Source: Orthonyx spaldingii | Taxonomy: Eukaryota; Chordata; Aves; Passeriformes; Orthonychidae | Assembly (NCBI GenBank): GCA_013397795.1 | Contig: VZTJ01002643.1 | Span: 635,561-699,560 of the forward strand | DNA length: 64,000 bases | Direction of reading: 5' to 3' | Shown: piece after piece, positions 39,701 to 54,700 of the stretch | Layout: every line of letters begins with the position of its first letter | Position numbering within the stretch: the first letter of the stretch is position 1 | Notes under the pieces: model-generated | The model's input: the letters and a program-made list of their open reading frames with translations, nothing else | Databases searched by the model: none | What the model was told of the DNA's origin: nothing | Made by a program: the position numbers and the translations under genes

Positions 39701-42700
39701 TGTATTTAACCAATGTCTTATGTTTCTCCATGGCAGGAAAAATCGTTATTTACAAGATTCTGCCACAGAATAAGCCACACTTTTTGTTTTCTTGTTGTAC
39801 CAGAGAGAAGCTGAAATGCAGCAAGAGAAGCTGACTCCAAAGGAAGTTCAGAGATGATGTGAAGATGAGGTAAAGCAGAATATCAGACCAGATGTTATAT
39901 GGAGTCTATGTCTTTGACTCCGTAGAGAAGTGGAAAGTAGGAGTGGGATTTAATTGCAAGATTTTCCATTTCAGCAGGGATAAAAATGTGCTGTGGACTC
40001 TCTTGCTGGAAGCAATAAAGGAAGGAGAGGGAACTGGTGACTCAACATGGCCCATGGTTACAAGAAAGATCCCAACCCAGCCACACCTACCGGCTCAAGA
40101 ACAGGGGAAATCAGCAGCCCAGGGCCCCACAGGAACTGCCTGTCGATGCTCCACGTTGTTTCATCAGAGTAGAACCTGGATACAGGGGAAGGATAGAGCA
40201 GAAATTGTTTTTTTTGTGATTTATATCAGCAGCAATCCCAAGGTTTCAGGGCACTGATTGTCCACAATCATGACTAAAGAATGTTTATAAAAATCACCTC
40301 CTGATTGCGCCAAAATGGGTTTTCACAAATTGGGAAAAGGTCTACAAATATCCCAACGTGGTTTTTTTACAGGATAGAGGTTTAGAAAGTCTCCCAACCA
40401 TACTAAATGTGTCTGATTTTCATATTGGTTATAAAACTACCAAGCTCACTCGTGCAGCAGTGGCCTCACGACCGTGTCTCCTCGGGTGTGGGCTTTGTAG
40501 AGCAGCGTGTACAGGTAGGGCAGCAGAGTGTAGCGGATGTTCAGGTAGTGCTTGGAGCTGTTCACCAACACGGAGTCGGCTCCAAACGCAGCTGGATCTT
40601 GAGACTGGAAACAAAACCCAACCATTTTGATTTCCAAGTTTTGAAAAACGCTTTGTCAAATGTGTGAAAAGTTGTTTCAGAGAGGTGGGAGTGCAGTGGG
40701 GCAGCTCTGCACTGGGTTTTCCTTTGTGGTGCTGTGACCTGATGTCTCTCAGTGCTGTGTGAACTGCCCATCCCTCCTTGTCCGTCAGGGTTGTTCCATA
40801 TTTCATCCTGGCAGACTAGTTCATACCAAGGGGCTCCCAGGAGTTGGCCTGGTGACTCACACAGACCTTGCTGTTCCCTGCTGGTGGGAGCAACCAATGC
40901 TCATAAAACTGTTGCCAAATAAGTGTAGTCTCAATTAAACCTTATGAAACCCAATCTCTCACATCTAAGACTTCATAAAGACAGTGTAAGGTTCTGGTTT
41001 TAAACTGGTCAGTGATAGTGATGGCTAGAAATTATATTAAAGCAAATGTAGTGCGTAACAGAAAGCAAATTTGAACAGAAAGCACAACTTACCATGAAAC
41101 CTTCACAGTTGTGGTTCCTGGAAAATGGGTAAAATGCTCCCACTTGCATCCATCGTCTGCAAAGTTCCTCTGTGGTGTTGTCACTGAAACCACAAATGTC
41201 TGCCCCAATCTTTAAAAAAAAAAAATCAGAATGCGCTGAATATATAGTGTTCCACACCTCGAAAAGTACAACATCTTTGTACCTTTTTCCTTCCAAATCC
41301 AGCTACGCTGCCCAAAAAATTAAACTGACACTTCACTAACACTGCCCATCATTCTGGTTCTTCCAAATCTTTACCTTCCTGTTTGGTGATAACATGCATA
41401 GCATGGGAAAAAAGCTTCAAAGCCCTTCAGATTTAAATCACAGAAAGGAATTTGGCTATTTCCCTTCTAAATGAATGTCTCTAATTTGAAATGATGTTTC
41501 ACATCCCAAACTCATGTTGAAAAATTACTAAAATAAGAGGTAGATTGGGATATAAAAGAGAATGAGTTTGCTACCACATTTATCTCACCACAGCCACAGG
41601 CATCAAAATAAGTGGCCTAAACCAAAACTTGATAATTAGAAAGAAATGTTCGAAGGAAATTCCTCAAGAGGGTTACTTTTGAGGTGACAGTGTAAGTGGC
41701 TATCTGGAGAGCGCTTGGTTAGATAATCCGTTATCTGTTTTGAAGGGAGGGTACAAATGATGTCCTACATAAGGAAATCCGAAGAGGCCGAACTCCAGCA
41801 TTCCAGGGATTGCCCATCTCAGGTGATCCCACGTCGCGGCGTTGTCCCCCAGCCAATGTCCCGCGTGCTTTCCTGATCCCGCAAAGGTAGACCTGGAAAT
41901 GAGGAAGCTTCTCTTTCCAGGAAAGAGCCTCTCGATGGCCCTGAAAAGGAATGAGACTGGAATTATGCAAAGGAAAAGACAACTCAGACATTGATAATTC
42001 TGTATAAAACAGATTTGTACTTATTTACACTGGTTATTCATCCCAGGGATGGGGACTCCTTTGCAGGTGTATCTTAGCAAAGTTCAAGATGTTCATTGGA
42101 AATAATATTTTTACACAGCTCTGATAACCAATTTGTGGCTTCTCCTGCCAACTCCAGGCTGTGGATTTTGCTTTGGCTCAAACATAATACAGCATTTCCC
42201 AGGAATCTTGTTCCTTTAGAAGCCAAGTCTCGTGGTGCTTTGGATAATGAAGCTCATGCACGGTTCTGAAACCTTTCTGCAGGATTTTAGGATCCATTCC
42301 TTACTTGTGACTGGATAAGATCATGGAATATCCATAAAGACTGTGGACATCATAGTGCTTCCCCCACTTCTGCACTGCATCCATGCAAATTGTCTTGGAA
42401 TACATGAGTCTGTCAAGAATACCTCGAAGAAAGGAATAAAAATAGCACTGTTAAGGTACATTATTATTATTTTTATTATTTCCAATCTTTAACACACATT
42501 TATGATATTCAAGCCCTTTTTTTCTCTTTATTCTTGCACTCAGGCAGTTTAATTACTCCAAACCTGAAATGCTGCTCTTGGTTATTAGCTTGATTCGTCT
42601 TTGCTCTGTGAAATTTCCACTCCTGAGCTTTGCACCCATGCAAGGAACTGAGAAGTGTGCTCTGAATTCCTGAATCACCACCTGACAACACGCTGGCAAA

Positions 42701-45700
42701 GGTTACTTAAACCTGCTATTAATACAAACTATGAACTCCATTTAATTCTGCAAATATCTCAAAAGCTACTGATATGCAAGAGGATCGTTCCACTATCAGA
42801 CATAATTAAGGCAATGACAATATCCAGTAATGATTTGACAACAGAAAAGAGGCAGTTCTATAAACCACACTTGAAGTATGCAAATATAAGCACGTAAATA
42901 TTATTTTCTGTCAATAGGAAAGTCCAAACCCTGCCCACAAGAACTACACTAAAATCATGTTTTATCCTTGAAGGCAATAAATATTTTATTTGATATTTTA
43001 TTATCCTGATTAAAGCAGCTCGACTTACTGGGAGTGTAAGGAGGGTAGTTTAAGTTATTGTCTGCACAACCCTTTTTTGAGCCTCTAATGAAGCTGGATA
43101 CTTCATTCATATCCTGGAAAGGAAAGATGCAGGATGTAATAAAGTCGCTTTAAGTACATTTCCCTAAAAAAGTCTCCCATTCTATTCTGTTGTCTTTCAA
43201 GGAATTATTCGTAGCTATTCTTCAACATCTCCTTTATGATCCTCTCCAAGTCACTCAGCTTTCAAACTCTGCTGTCTCCTTTCATTAATATTTTATTTAA
43301 CAGTGGGATAAGTGCAGTTCCAGGTGCATCCCTGAACATGCTGCAGGAAAAGCATGGAAAAAAGAGCAAATTCATCATAGAGACACCACAGTCTGGTGAC
43401 CAATTTGCTTCACCCAAACTCTCTTTGTAAGAGAGCTGAGCAGCCTTAAACTTCAGAGCTGGACTTGGTGGAGCCACAGTCAGCAAAAATAAGTGAGGAA
43501 AACTCATTCTATGGCATTGTATTGGATCCACCTGTGCCACAGGGGGTAGAAGGTGGAGAAGATGGGGAGTGAGGTTAAATGTGGGAAGAAGGAAGGAAAG
43601 GGGGGAAGATGTTTTAAGATTTAGGTTTACTTCTCATTACCGTACCTTGGTTTGGTAGGTAAGAAATGAAATTAGTTTTTTCTCCAAACAGAATCTGGCA
43701 ATCATGGAATTACAGAATTATTTAGCTTGGAAAAGCCCTCCAAGGCCATTGAGTCCAACCCGTGCCCCATCCCACCTTGTCCCCAGCCCAGAGCACTGAG
43801 TGCCACGTCCAGGCCTTCCTCACACACCTCCAAAGATGGGGACTCCAAACCTCCCTGGGTTGCCGATAGATCCTTCTCTGTCTTTATCTTGACCAAAATC
43901 TTGAGCAAAAAGCCTTTTCCTAATATTTTTTCTCCCCTATATTTTCTTTCCAGCTGAGGATTTGCTTTGGTGGCACTGGTGTCCACCCAAGGTCACCCCA
44001 TGAAAGCAGTGGAAGGACTGAATTTAACCAAACAGGTTAATGTAAAGTTGATACAGATTTTTAAACTGTATGCCAAAATATTCAGCAGGTTCTTGTTTTC
44101 TTTCTAAAGTTTTATTTAAAAGAAAGGGGAGGAAGACAAACAGAAAGAAAATAAAGGTGTTGAGACAGGAATTGAGGAGTTTGAGTACAGATTTCCTTCA
44201 GGTACCCACATTTACTACAGGAGATTCCTTAAAGGTTTCTGATAGGAAAAACACCTTTCAATTCAACACAATTTGCATTTAATAAATCTCTATCTTTGCC
44301 TATTTCTTAAAAATAAAAATGAAAATTCTGAATTACTCACAATCCAGAGCCCATCATAGGGTACCGTGTCATGGAACAATTTGCACTCCTCCACCCACCA
44401 GTTCGTGCATTCGGGGTTGGTGAAGTCTGGGAACACAGTTTCCCCTGGCCACACCTGGAATATTCAAAGGGAAATCATTAGTTACACTTTGAATGAGATT
44501 AAAAAGAGTTCATGGGTCCATAGAACTGCTCAGGTTGGACACAGAACGAGTAAGAGTTGAACTTAGGATTTTTCAATTCCCTTTTTTTTGGTAAGTCCTA
44601 AAAAGAACAAAAGACAACCGAGAAAATTCTCAATGAAATTTAAGATTATAAATTAAAAGGATAACGTGGGATCTGGCTCTTCAGCTTCTACTGAAATTAT
44701 ATAGCAGCTGGGTGATGAAGTGTCCCTTGAGCTTTCAAACTTTCTTTTAATGTAAAAAAATTTTAGGGTTAATGTAACAAAAATTAGGGTTAATGTGAAA
44801 AAATGTAACTTTAATTGCACTTTAATTCTATTTTTATAAAAAAATTTAAAACTTAAAAAAATTAATTTTAATGTAAAAATTAATGCAAAAATACCTTTTT
44901 AATGTAAAAAATTGAAAAAAGTCGAGAAAGGTTGGCAGTTACCATATCCTACATGAGATCCTGTAAACTTTGCTCTCTCTGGAAGGTGATTTTACTGAAT
45001 GAAGCAACTTAGAAAATGAGAGCTTAAAAGGGACTCCCTGAGCTAAATTAAATCCTGGCAGGGACAACAGACCCTGTTCAAATGTGTAAAACCACAGTTA
45101 CCTCCCCAACCAAAGCTGTTATTCCATCTGATTCATTAACCCAGACTCTTCTGTCTGTTCCCCTGACGAAGCTTCCATAGGGACTTCCATCAACCAGATT
45201 TTGGGTGCTAATAGCAGGATCCTAAAGAAATTAGAAAACAGCAAAAAAAAAAGGAAGAAATCAGGATATTCCATCAATTAATACAGGCTATAAATGCAAT
45301 AATTACATAGAATACATAAAGAATAAAAATAAATAACTGTAATGAAAGTGTTTACAAGGGAAAAAAGAGTAATTAAATGCTTACCAATATGATGATATAT
45401 TTTTGTCCATAGTCATGCAAATAAGATGCAAATGAAGGGAGATCTTTAAACTTCACTTTGTCATAAGTAAAATCTTTCTTGCCTTCCATATAATCAATGT
45501 CAGTGACTTGGACATCCTGAAAGAGAAGGGAATTCAGCTTTTCCATGAGAAGTGATAGGCAAAGATTTTTATTAGTCCAAACATTTCCTTCCCAAATATT
45601 AGCTTAATATTAGGATGTTTTTATTCTATTTAAGACATCAGGCTCATATCCCCTAAAATCTAATTTTAGAAGTTAATTGCACTTTGCCTATGACTGTCAA

Positions 45701-48700
45701 TTAAGAATAATATATGGTTCCATAACTGCCCATAGGACAATAAGAAAATCTGTTTCGTGAGAAGAAAAATAGAGTTGGAAAGAATAAAAGAAAAATTATT
45801 ACAATAAAGTGCTTGAATAAATCTTCCTGTAGTTAAGCCTCACCACATCTGATAAAGGCTCTAACATCAAAATGCACAAAAACCTTGAACACCCTGAATT
45901 TCCTGATTCAAACCAACGTGAGATGAACCAGTTGTAGGGATCTCCATGTGCCCCCCATCCCATACTCACATAGGGCAGCCCAATGGCCCTGTTCCTCTCC
46001 ACAACCTTCTTCACCTCATCCAGGGAGCCGTAATTCCAGCGGCTGAGCTGGAATCCCAGGCTCCAGTACGAGGGCAGAGCTGGTAGTCCCACGAACTGCA
46101 AAGGGAGAGCAAAAATCCCACATGTTGGTGGACACCCTGTGTCACCTCATCCCCTTTCCCTGCATCCACATTCCGCAAATCTACTCAAATAGCACACACA
46201 AAAGGAGCAGCCCACTCCCAAATGCAATATTTCCCCCCCCCATTATTTATTTATTTTAGGAATTACCCATGTTTTGGGACAATGCCCATTTTTCAAAGTG
46301 TCACTGGAACCGAGGCAGATCTCAAGAAGTGCAAAAGCCACCCAGAGACATCTCATGATCGTAAAATCCAGACATCCTATACACACACTCTCTATCCCAT
46401 AATATTGCCATAGGAACAGGAATTTGTCCTTTTGACAGGGGCAAGGAAACATAAATTATTCTAGAGGCCATCTCCAGCCCTAATGACCACGGTGTAAATG
46501 ATGGATTAATGAATTTTGGAGCTCTTGGGCCTCAGGCATGGTGTCCTCTCCATGGACAGAGGAAAAAAAATATAAAATTATAAAATAAATCCCAAGCATT
46601 TAAAAACCAATCTGATCAATGCATAATAATCCCTGTAGATAAAGGCACCTGCAGGTACTCCTGGACTACTTGCTCTGGAGTGTCCCCCAGGAAGATGTAG
46701 AAATCCAGGATGCCCCCGATGGTTCTGTAGGTCACTGCTGGAGCAGGCTGCACCACGAACTCTGCCACACAAGAGTGCACAAAAACAGTTCTGAGGGATG
46801 GGAAATTCTAAAATAACTTTGCCATTTTCTAATTGATGATCAGAGTGTTTACTGAAGTAAAAAACACCAAAATGCCTAACAAGACATTAATTGAACTTGC
46901 AAAGAAGGGGAAATCAGACACCTCTTTATGTGTCCATAGTTCCATTCCTTTACATTCTACAGAAAAAAGAATCAGAATAAATGCAATGTTTGAACCTTTT
47001 ATCTTTTAATTTTTAGTTAACTTTCCAGCCTCACGATGTGCAGAGCTCTGTAAATATAAATATGCTTCTAGGAAGGGACTAAAGGACATTCACTTCCAAG
47101 TGTCGTTCACTACAAATTTCATCCTCTATTTCCGTGCAGACCTGTGCAGACTTTGGACAAGTTTCTGACCCTCAGATTTCCAACAAAATCCTCCAGTTAA
47201 CTGTGAGCTACTCACTGCTTGTATTGTGTATGTGAAATATTATTAAACACAGGGTAACAGTGCCCTCAGACATTCAGAGGTGTTTTTAAGAAGGGACACC
47301 TACATCAGCTCAGTTTTGATCACAGTCCAATAGATAATTTTAAAAGAAATTTAACTGCACTGTTCAGAGCCACAGAGAAAACTTTCTTACCCATAGCATT
47401 GCTGTTCATCAGGAAAACACCAAAGGAGGCTCCAGTGTTGTCTTCCAAACACAGGAAGAAAGTTTGGACTCCATATAAGTTATGCATTGCCTAAAATAAT
47501 AAATGGAGCAGGTAAGCTGATTAAAATCTACTAACTATCTGTTCTGAAACATTTCAAAATACATAGCAGGTAGAACTTGAAATGTCTCAAAATAGAGCAA
47601 ACAACAAAAATTTAAGTGCTGACACTTCCCTGCTGTTCTGTTTTCTCCTTCCTGGCGTTATTCTCCTTTAGTTGCCATTAAAACAAGAGTTTCCCCAATA
47701 AATAGATAACAGATGTGATGGATCTCCAGGAAAGCTGGCAGATATTGCAGCTCTGTTTCTGGGGAATAAATGTGCTCGTCACGGAGAACCTGAGAGGTGC
47801 TTCCGTCCCCTTTCACCAGAGATGAGATTTACATCTGATCTGTATTTCTATTAATCCTGCAAGGCAGTAATTTGGATGTCTAATCTATAGAAATAGGAGA
47901 GTGCCTTGCTGCTTTTTCATTTCCTTGCTAATTCTTTTTTTATTTCTGTTGTTATTATTAGCAACAAAACCCCTTAGAAATGCTAACAATTGTTGCAATA
48001 TTTTGCTTTTTCTCCAGAAAAAGAAAATTCAGTTCAAATGAACAAGAAGCAGAACCTGAGCAATTTGAAACCAGCCTAACTCAATTCTGCTCACTGTTAC
48101 ATTATTTTAATGAGTCTACACTCAGTGGAACCATTCAGTTAAGAACTATCTTCAGACTAGAGAAAAGGGTGAGAAGGAATCTCAAGGTAATGAGTACAAA
48201 TTCCAGATTATTAATTAACTACACACAGTCATCTCACCCTCAGGTTTCTGTCAGTACAGCTTCTATTGCAGTGGAACAAAAGTTCTCCCTCAAAGCAGGG
48301 AGATGCTTTATGAAACTGAGATAATGGTGAAAATAATCTTACAATTATCATAAAACGGGTGTCACGGAAATTGTTTCATAAAGGGACGGCCAGAAAAACT
48401 CTGTTAACAAATAACAGCTATCAGATGCATTTTGCCTTGGAAAGAGACAGCTGTTAAGGAGAATTTTTCCATAATTTGAGCTCCAAGGATGCTGCTGAAG
48501 CAGCCTGGGCCATCTGAACTGAACCCTGCACAGGCAATGCATTAGGATATACTGGTTATTTATTAATGTTATTCATTAGCATGTTGTTTATTCTGATTAT
48601 CAGTAGAAGCTGAAGACTCTCATTTATTGGTGTTTATCAAGTGGTTTTCCACTGCACACCAACACAAAAATCAGAAATCAGGGAACATCCATCAGCACCT

Positions 48701-51700
48701 TGGAGCTTTTTGTAACAACATGCAGTGTGTGAAAAATCTTTAGGCAAAACTCAGTGGCTACATGAACGTGCTCACTGCCCCAGAGGTTTGGGTTAGAGAA
48801 CTGCCAAGAATGCGGGGAAATCACCCCAAACTTACTCCAGAGGGGCCAATATCCCTGCTGAAAATGGGCCAGGTTTTCCAGTTGACATCGTGCCTGTACT
48901 GCTTGTGCACGTGCTCCCCCACGCCGTAGATGTTGCTGCTGGGCAGTTTGATGGAGAGCTGCAGGAACTGGTCAGCGTACTGCAGGGGGCCTATGGTCGT
49001 GTCAAACCTGGAGAAAAAGTGGGGAAAAAAAGGAAAAAGAAATAATTTTATCAAGATTTGGTGAAAGAATAGTTTCTGCTCCTTTTCGCTGGAGCTGGAT
49101 GGCAGAGTGAGGTCTCCACCCAGATAGTTCAGGTTTTTTTCCAACTGTTGATGGAATTAAATCTATCAGAACTCTATTGGGGCCTCAAGTGGGACAAACG
49201 ATGACAGAAGGCTTTATCAGAATAATCAGGATTTTGGTAACGAGCAGTAACAACACATTGGTCCTCACTTGTCCTTTTATAAAGAGGCCTGTCTTTTGTT
49301 GGGCTGTTAAAGAGTTGGGGAAAATCAGTGATCTTGTGCAAACAAATTTATCAGGGATTTATCTCTGAGGGGCTGCTCATGGTAGCAACAGCTTCCTTTG
49401 AGATCCTCAAAGTGCGACATCACTGTCATCTTTTTTCTTTAGAGACCCAAATGCAAACATTTTTATTAAATTAGACAAAAGCCTAAGGAAATTTAGACAG
49501 CATTCCAGAGAATTGCTTTAACATAGTTCCACGGGTGTCTTATCCCCCTCCATGTAGCTGTTCAATCAGTCAGGCACTGCTGACTGCCCAGTCCATCTTC
49601 AGTGCCCTCTATAATTGCAAATCAATCATTGCAGAGGACTCCAAGCAAGAAAACAATACTAATAAGAGCCAAAAGTAACTCCTAATTAATTAAACTCGAA
49701 GACTGGATAATCCAAGTGGCCCAGCCCCGTGACAGGTAATCATTCCTGGCTGATTTAATGAGCACGTTCATCCTGACACTTCCCCTCTCTGAGGGCACTT
49801 GGACACCGGTGGGTTGGTGGGTTTGGCCTATTTATTTATTTTTAGAGTGCAAATGGGATGAGAGAATTCAATGTTCATTAAATATTTTACACACAGCCTT
49901 ACACAACCAGCTGTCTTTGGATATCTTGGGTCTAAAGGGCAGCGTGGTTTTGGTGGTTCAGGGCCTCAGCATGATTGTAGCAAGGAAGATAAAAGGTGCA
50001 ATGAGGAGTTTTCCCACGTGGTTTGAACTGTTGACAAAGAGTCCTTTAGATAATAAAAATTCCCCATATTGAGATTTCCCCAGCACTGAGGGAAAGTGAT
50101 CAGAGAGCCACACCTGAGACCTTTCAGACAGAACTGCCCATCTCACAGACTTTGTTCCCCAAAGGAAAATATAGACAACGTTCCAGAAAATTGTTTCCAC
50201 ATGGTTCCACAGGTGTCTTGGACATCCCAAGAGCCCTTGAGGGACATCCACCAGTCAAGGGAAGAGAAGCAGACGCGGTGTCCAAGAGGACACCTCACAG
50301 GTGGCACCTCGTGTGGCATCCCCGGCTTTCAGGGAGCCCCAGTGACACCTGTGGCCCTGAGGGAGCCCCAGCACCACTCACAGCACTCTGCCATTGCTCG
50401 CCCGGGTCACCACGATGCCGAAGGGGTTCTCCTTCAGCTCCACCTGGTAGCGGAGGCCGGAGGCCACGGATCCTGTGAACGGCCGCACGTGCTCGTGAGG
50501 GACCTCGAACCTTGGTGTCTTGGGATCGGTGATCTGCACATATTTACACAACACAAGGGTTGGGCCTTTACAAGCTAATCCCTAATTCAGACATTTTCCA
50601 GGGTTAACACGTAGTTCTGACTCAAGGTATTTCCAGTCTCCTCTTCTGCTTTCGTTGTTCTTCACTTCCAAGTTTAATCACTCGTTTTCAGCCATTTTCC
50701 TCAGAATATTTGACTCTGTGTTTCCCTGGCTCAACAGGAACCCAGCACAGCACAAAGTCTCCCATCCCACAAACCCCTGATACCCCACACCCATGGCACA
50801 GACTCTGGAGCTTTCCACAGAAAACACAAATCATTGGAAAAGCCAATGTTGCCTGTCAAAATGATTGAGAGATGTGACTGGGTTGTAAACAAAAAGTAAG
50901 TAAATACATTTATCCTCCAAATCTTGCTATGACGAGGAACAAATGGTAGATAATAGAAGAGCTGAGCTTTTCAAAGGTCTTGGTGATTTTTCATGCAGAA
51001 TTCCCCCCGTGCCAAGTGCCTGTTAACCTGAGGCATTGCAACAGCAGGGAGGACAACGAAAGGACTTCAGTGGGAATCATGAGAGTGCTCCAGAGGGATC
51101 AGCCCAGCCCTCCCACCCTCCCTGCACAGCCAATCTTGCAGAGAAGATGAGCCTTGAGGCAGAACAGGACAGAGACTGACCTTGAAGCGGAAGCGGTTGG
51201 GTGTCTGACACTCTGCCGTGAGCAGCACGGTGTGGATGTCGTTCCCGAAGAGGGACGGCGACGGCAGCCGGTTCAACGTGGCCTCGAACCCTTGGGAGAC
51301 AAACACGAGGTGTTGTGTGGAACGGCACGTGGGGGGGTGGGAACTGGGGGGCTCGGCCCACAGCTCACCTGCCTGGGTGAGTCTCTGGGAGCCCTGCACT
51401 CTGTAGCCGTGTCTGGGGGAGAAGAAGCACCAGGGCACGCTGGTGTCGCTCTGGGGGCTCCAGCAGCAGCCGCGGAGGGAGCAGGTGCTCTGAGCAACGA
51501 CAGGAGGGGCACAGATCAGCTGGGGTCACACCAACAACTCCAAGCTAAACCAGGCAGAGTGCACACAGAGTGCATTTCACCCCAAACACCAGAAACCTTC
51601 ATAATTTCCGCACTCAGGTCAAGTCCTCCTTTGAAAAACTCTATGGAGTGAACTCAGTGGCACAGAACTCACTAAAGAGGATTTTTTCTGGATTCAGAGT

Positions 51701-54700
51701 AAACTTGCTTGCTGGACATGCATTCTTTCTTAAAACCACAAGGTCCACAGGTAAAATGAACATTTAAAAAGAATTATTGAAACATTTGAGCTGTGGCAGA
51801 TAGAGCACAGTCTGACCAAAAGTCACACACTGCAGAGGGGGTGACATTTATCGTGGGATTAACATCTAATAAACACCTATATATGCATAATTGAACATTG
51901 TGAACAATATCTACATTTCAATGTAATTTTCCAATATCAGAAATATTCAGCTTGCTTCTGCATAACCTCAGATTGAGATAAATTAATTTTCTTTAAAAAA
52001 ATAAACCTATTGTTTCAAGGCTCTGTCTCAGTGTAGTGGCACCAACCTTTACACTCCCATTCACTGGTCTAAAAAGCCGAATTGTTTGGCTTGGCTGTTC
52101 GGAATTAACTTGTTCACAAGCTGTGTGTGTGAGGTTTATGTTTGGAGATAAGATTTGGGCAATTTATCACTAAGTTTCCACCCATTTTCTCTCAAAGCCC
52201 CAGTCATTCCTCAGGGCAAAGGGCGGTGGCAACACAACTTTCACTGAGGGCAAAGGTCGAGTCCGTTGGTGATCTCAGGTATCCAAACCCAACAGGGGCA
52301 CCTTCAAAACCTCGCTTTCCACCTGCCCACTACCAGAAGCTCTTCCTGCCTTCATCTGATTGTGCTCAAATGCTTTTGGTGTTTGTGATAAATATTGAAA
52401 ATATTCTGCAGCTTGAAATGGGTGGGCATGGTCAAAAATCTTCATTGCTGCTGTCCTTGGTTTGGGGTTAGAGAGCCCAACCGGGTCAGTGAAGGTCAAA
52501 TTATTTTCAGAGCCTCTGAAGAGATAAAAGATAAGGCAGCTCCAGCCCAGCAACCAGGCAGGTGCTGAAGGAAGCACTGGGGGAGCTCACAGAGCCACTG
52601 GCTTGGGGAGTCTCAATGCATTTATTTGATAGTGGTTTTATAGAGCACAGAAATCACTCAAAACCACCCAAGATAAACCCCAGGTTCACCAAACAGGTAA
52701 ATGTTTGTCTCTCTGTCACGGATTCATCCGATCAGAAAATACTTGCTGTTATTTTTCATCAGGTTCCAAGCCAAAAACACGGTTGGAGGAGAGATGCAGG
52801 GACTGATCTTCCCCCACGCTGACAGACAGATCGATGTCAGCCCTTTGTAAGGCTGTGAGAAACCCAGGCTCATTTCCCACCTCCCCAGATCCCACCAGGA
52901 GCGCTCCCCATTTCCCATTTATAAACAATTGCAGGGTAAAGGAGAGGAAGCACCAACCCCTCAGAGATCACAGCTTGATTCCCTTACTTCATTTCCTTCA
53001 TATACAGGGGGATATCATAAATGTGTAAGAACAGTTACTACCCCCACCCTCTTATCCCTCCCTAGAGCAGTGGCCATCCCATTAGAAGCAGAATAAACTG
53101 AACTGGTTTTCCTAAAACCTGGCAGTTCAGGCATCCACATTCCCAGCTTCCCAAGCATCTTTTTCTTTTCCCCAGCCATTTCTCCTGAACACTTCTTGAC
53201 TATTTCCAGGAGTTACTTCACAGTCCAGTGATATTTTTGCAGCTGGACCTTATGCTGGCAGGTTTGTGTTTTTGTGGAATATTGAGCTTTCTGCAGGAGG
53301 AAGTGAACACAGGAGCTCAGGACTGGTTACGCCTGGCACAGGGAAAGGAGCAGAGTTCACCAGAGACAATGGGGAGCCGGATGTAAAAGCAATCATCTGC
53401 TATAAATAAAGATGGGATCCCAGCCTGTGAGCTGTAAAAGCAGCACAACAGATACCAGCACCCAGGAAAGCCAAAGCTTAATTAGGAATAATCCTGGATA
53501 TGAGGAAGCTGTTTACACTGGGGGACAGCGTGAACTGAGCACCAGGGACTCAAAGAACAGCTTGGCCACGTGCTGGAGTAAAATGGGCTGTTCTGTGCAT
53601 CCACACAGAGCTCTGCCAGCAGGGCATTTTGGGGAGACAAGCACAAAACCCAAAATCAAACAAACAATTCCCCCTTCCCCGAGCTTGCAGAGGTATCAGC
53701 CAGGCACGAGCTCTGCTCAGTGGAATTCATGTTTTACTGGTGTGTTCTGCTTGTCTGACCAGACCTCCTGGCAGTTTTTCACAGCAGTGAATAGTTAATA
53801 AATATCTTCCTCCTTTCAGCATCTCTATCTTCACCAACCCTATAGTCAGATAAAAAATTCCTTCCTTCCTTCCTTCCCCCCCTATTTTCTGTTGTCCTAC
53901 TCATTTTCTGCCTTCATCCTAGACATCCTCAGTGACTAAGGAAATCAAGGCAGACACTAAACCTTCTAGATCAGCTTAGGCAAATGATAATTTTCCCAGC
54001 TGCTGTTTATTCTGAAAACCATGAACACAAACCACTGCAGAAGAGTGATGCAGGTTCCTGCAGTTTTACAGGCTGCTGCATTTGTGTAGCCTGATACAAC
54101 CCAGGGAAAAATGTGCACAGGAGTGAAAGGAATCACTGGGATGCGACTCTGCACCTCACTGCTCTCCTCATGGAGTAAAGGTGATGTTTATCTCTAACCC
54201 TGTGAAATCTGCTGCCTGACCTCCACTAATATTCAGGATTCATTTATTTTGCCTCTAATTCCAGAGCAGGTACCCTCAGTGTTCCAATCTGCATCTACTT
54301 TTCTGCTTTTTCTGTGATTTGGGTATTTTTAATTCTTTCTTACCACCAGCCTTGCAGCTGCAACCAGAGCACCCCTCCCTGCTTGAGGAGTGCAGCACAA
54401 ACGTGGGGTGAATGTTCAAAGGCAGTAATTAGAGATTTAAATGATCTCCATGGCTGCTCCTGCAGGGGAGTACCTGCTCCTGGGGCAGGGAAGGCACCCG
54501 AGGAGCCGAGGAACAGGCTGTGATTTGAACCTTTCCTAACCTGTCCCCTGCAGGACTTTATTGAGCTACAAATCATAACAGAACCCACGGCACGAGAAGC
54601 TTTAACAACAGCCAGCTCTGGAATTAGATGGGAATTTCCTCAGAGGTGCAGACAGCAGGTTAACAATGTTTATACCTCTGTGAATGACAGAAATAACCCA

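Noticed and set aside
44763..44800. Two TTAGGGTTAATG words as interstitial telomeric repeat
   Set aside because: Only single TTAGGG units embedded in an AT-rich degenerate tract; not a telomeric array.
50096..50578. Plus-strand open frame of 160 codons
   Set aside because: It is the antisense shadow of SI coding exon 5 and flanking intron.
51154..51651. Plus-strand open frame of 165 codons
   Set aside because: Antisense shadow of SI coding exons 3 and 4, which are GC-rich.
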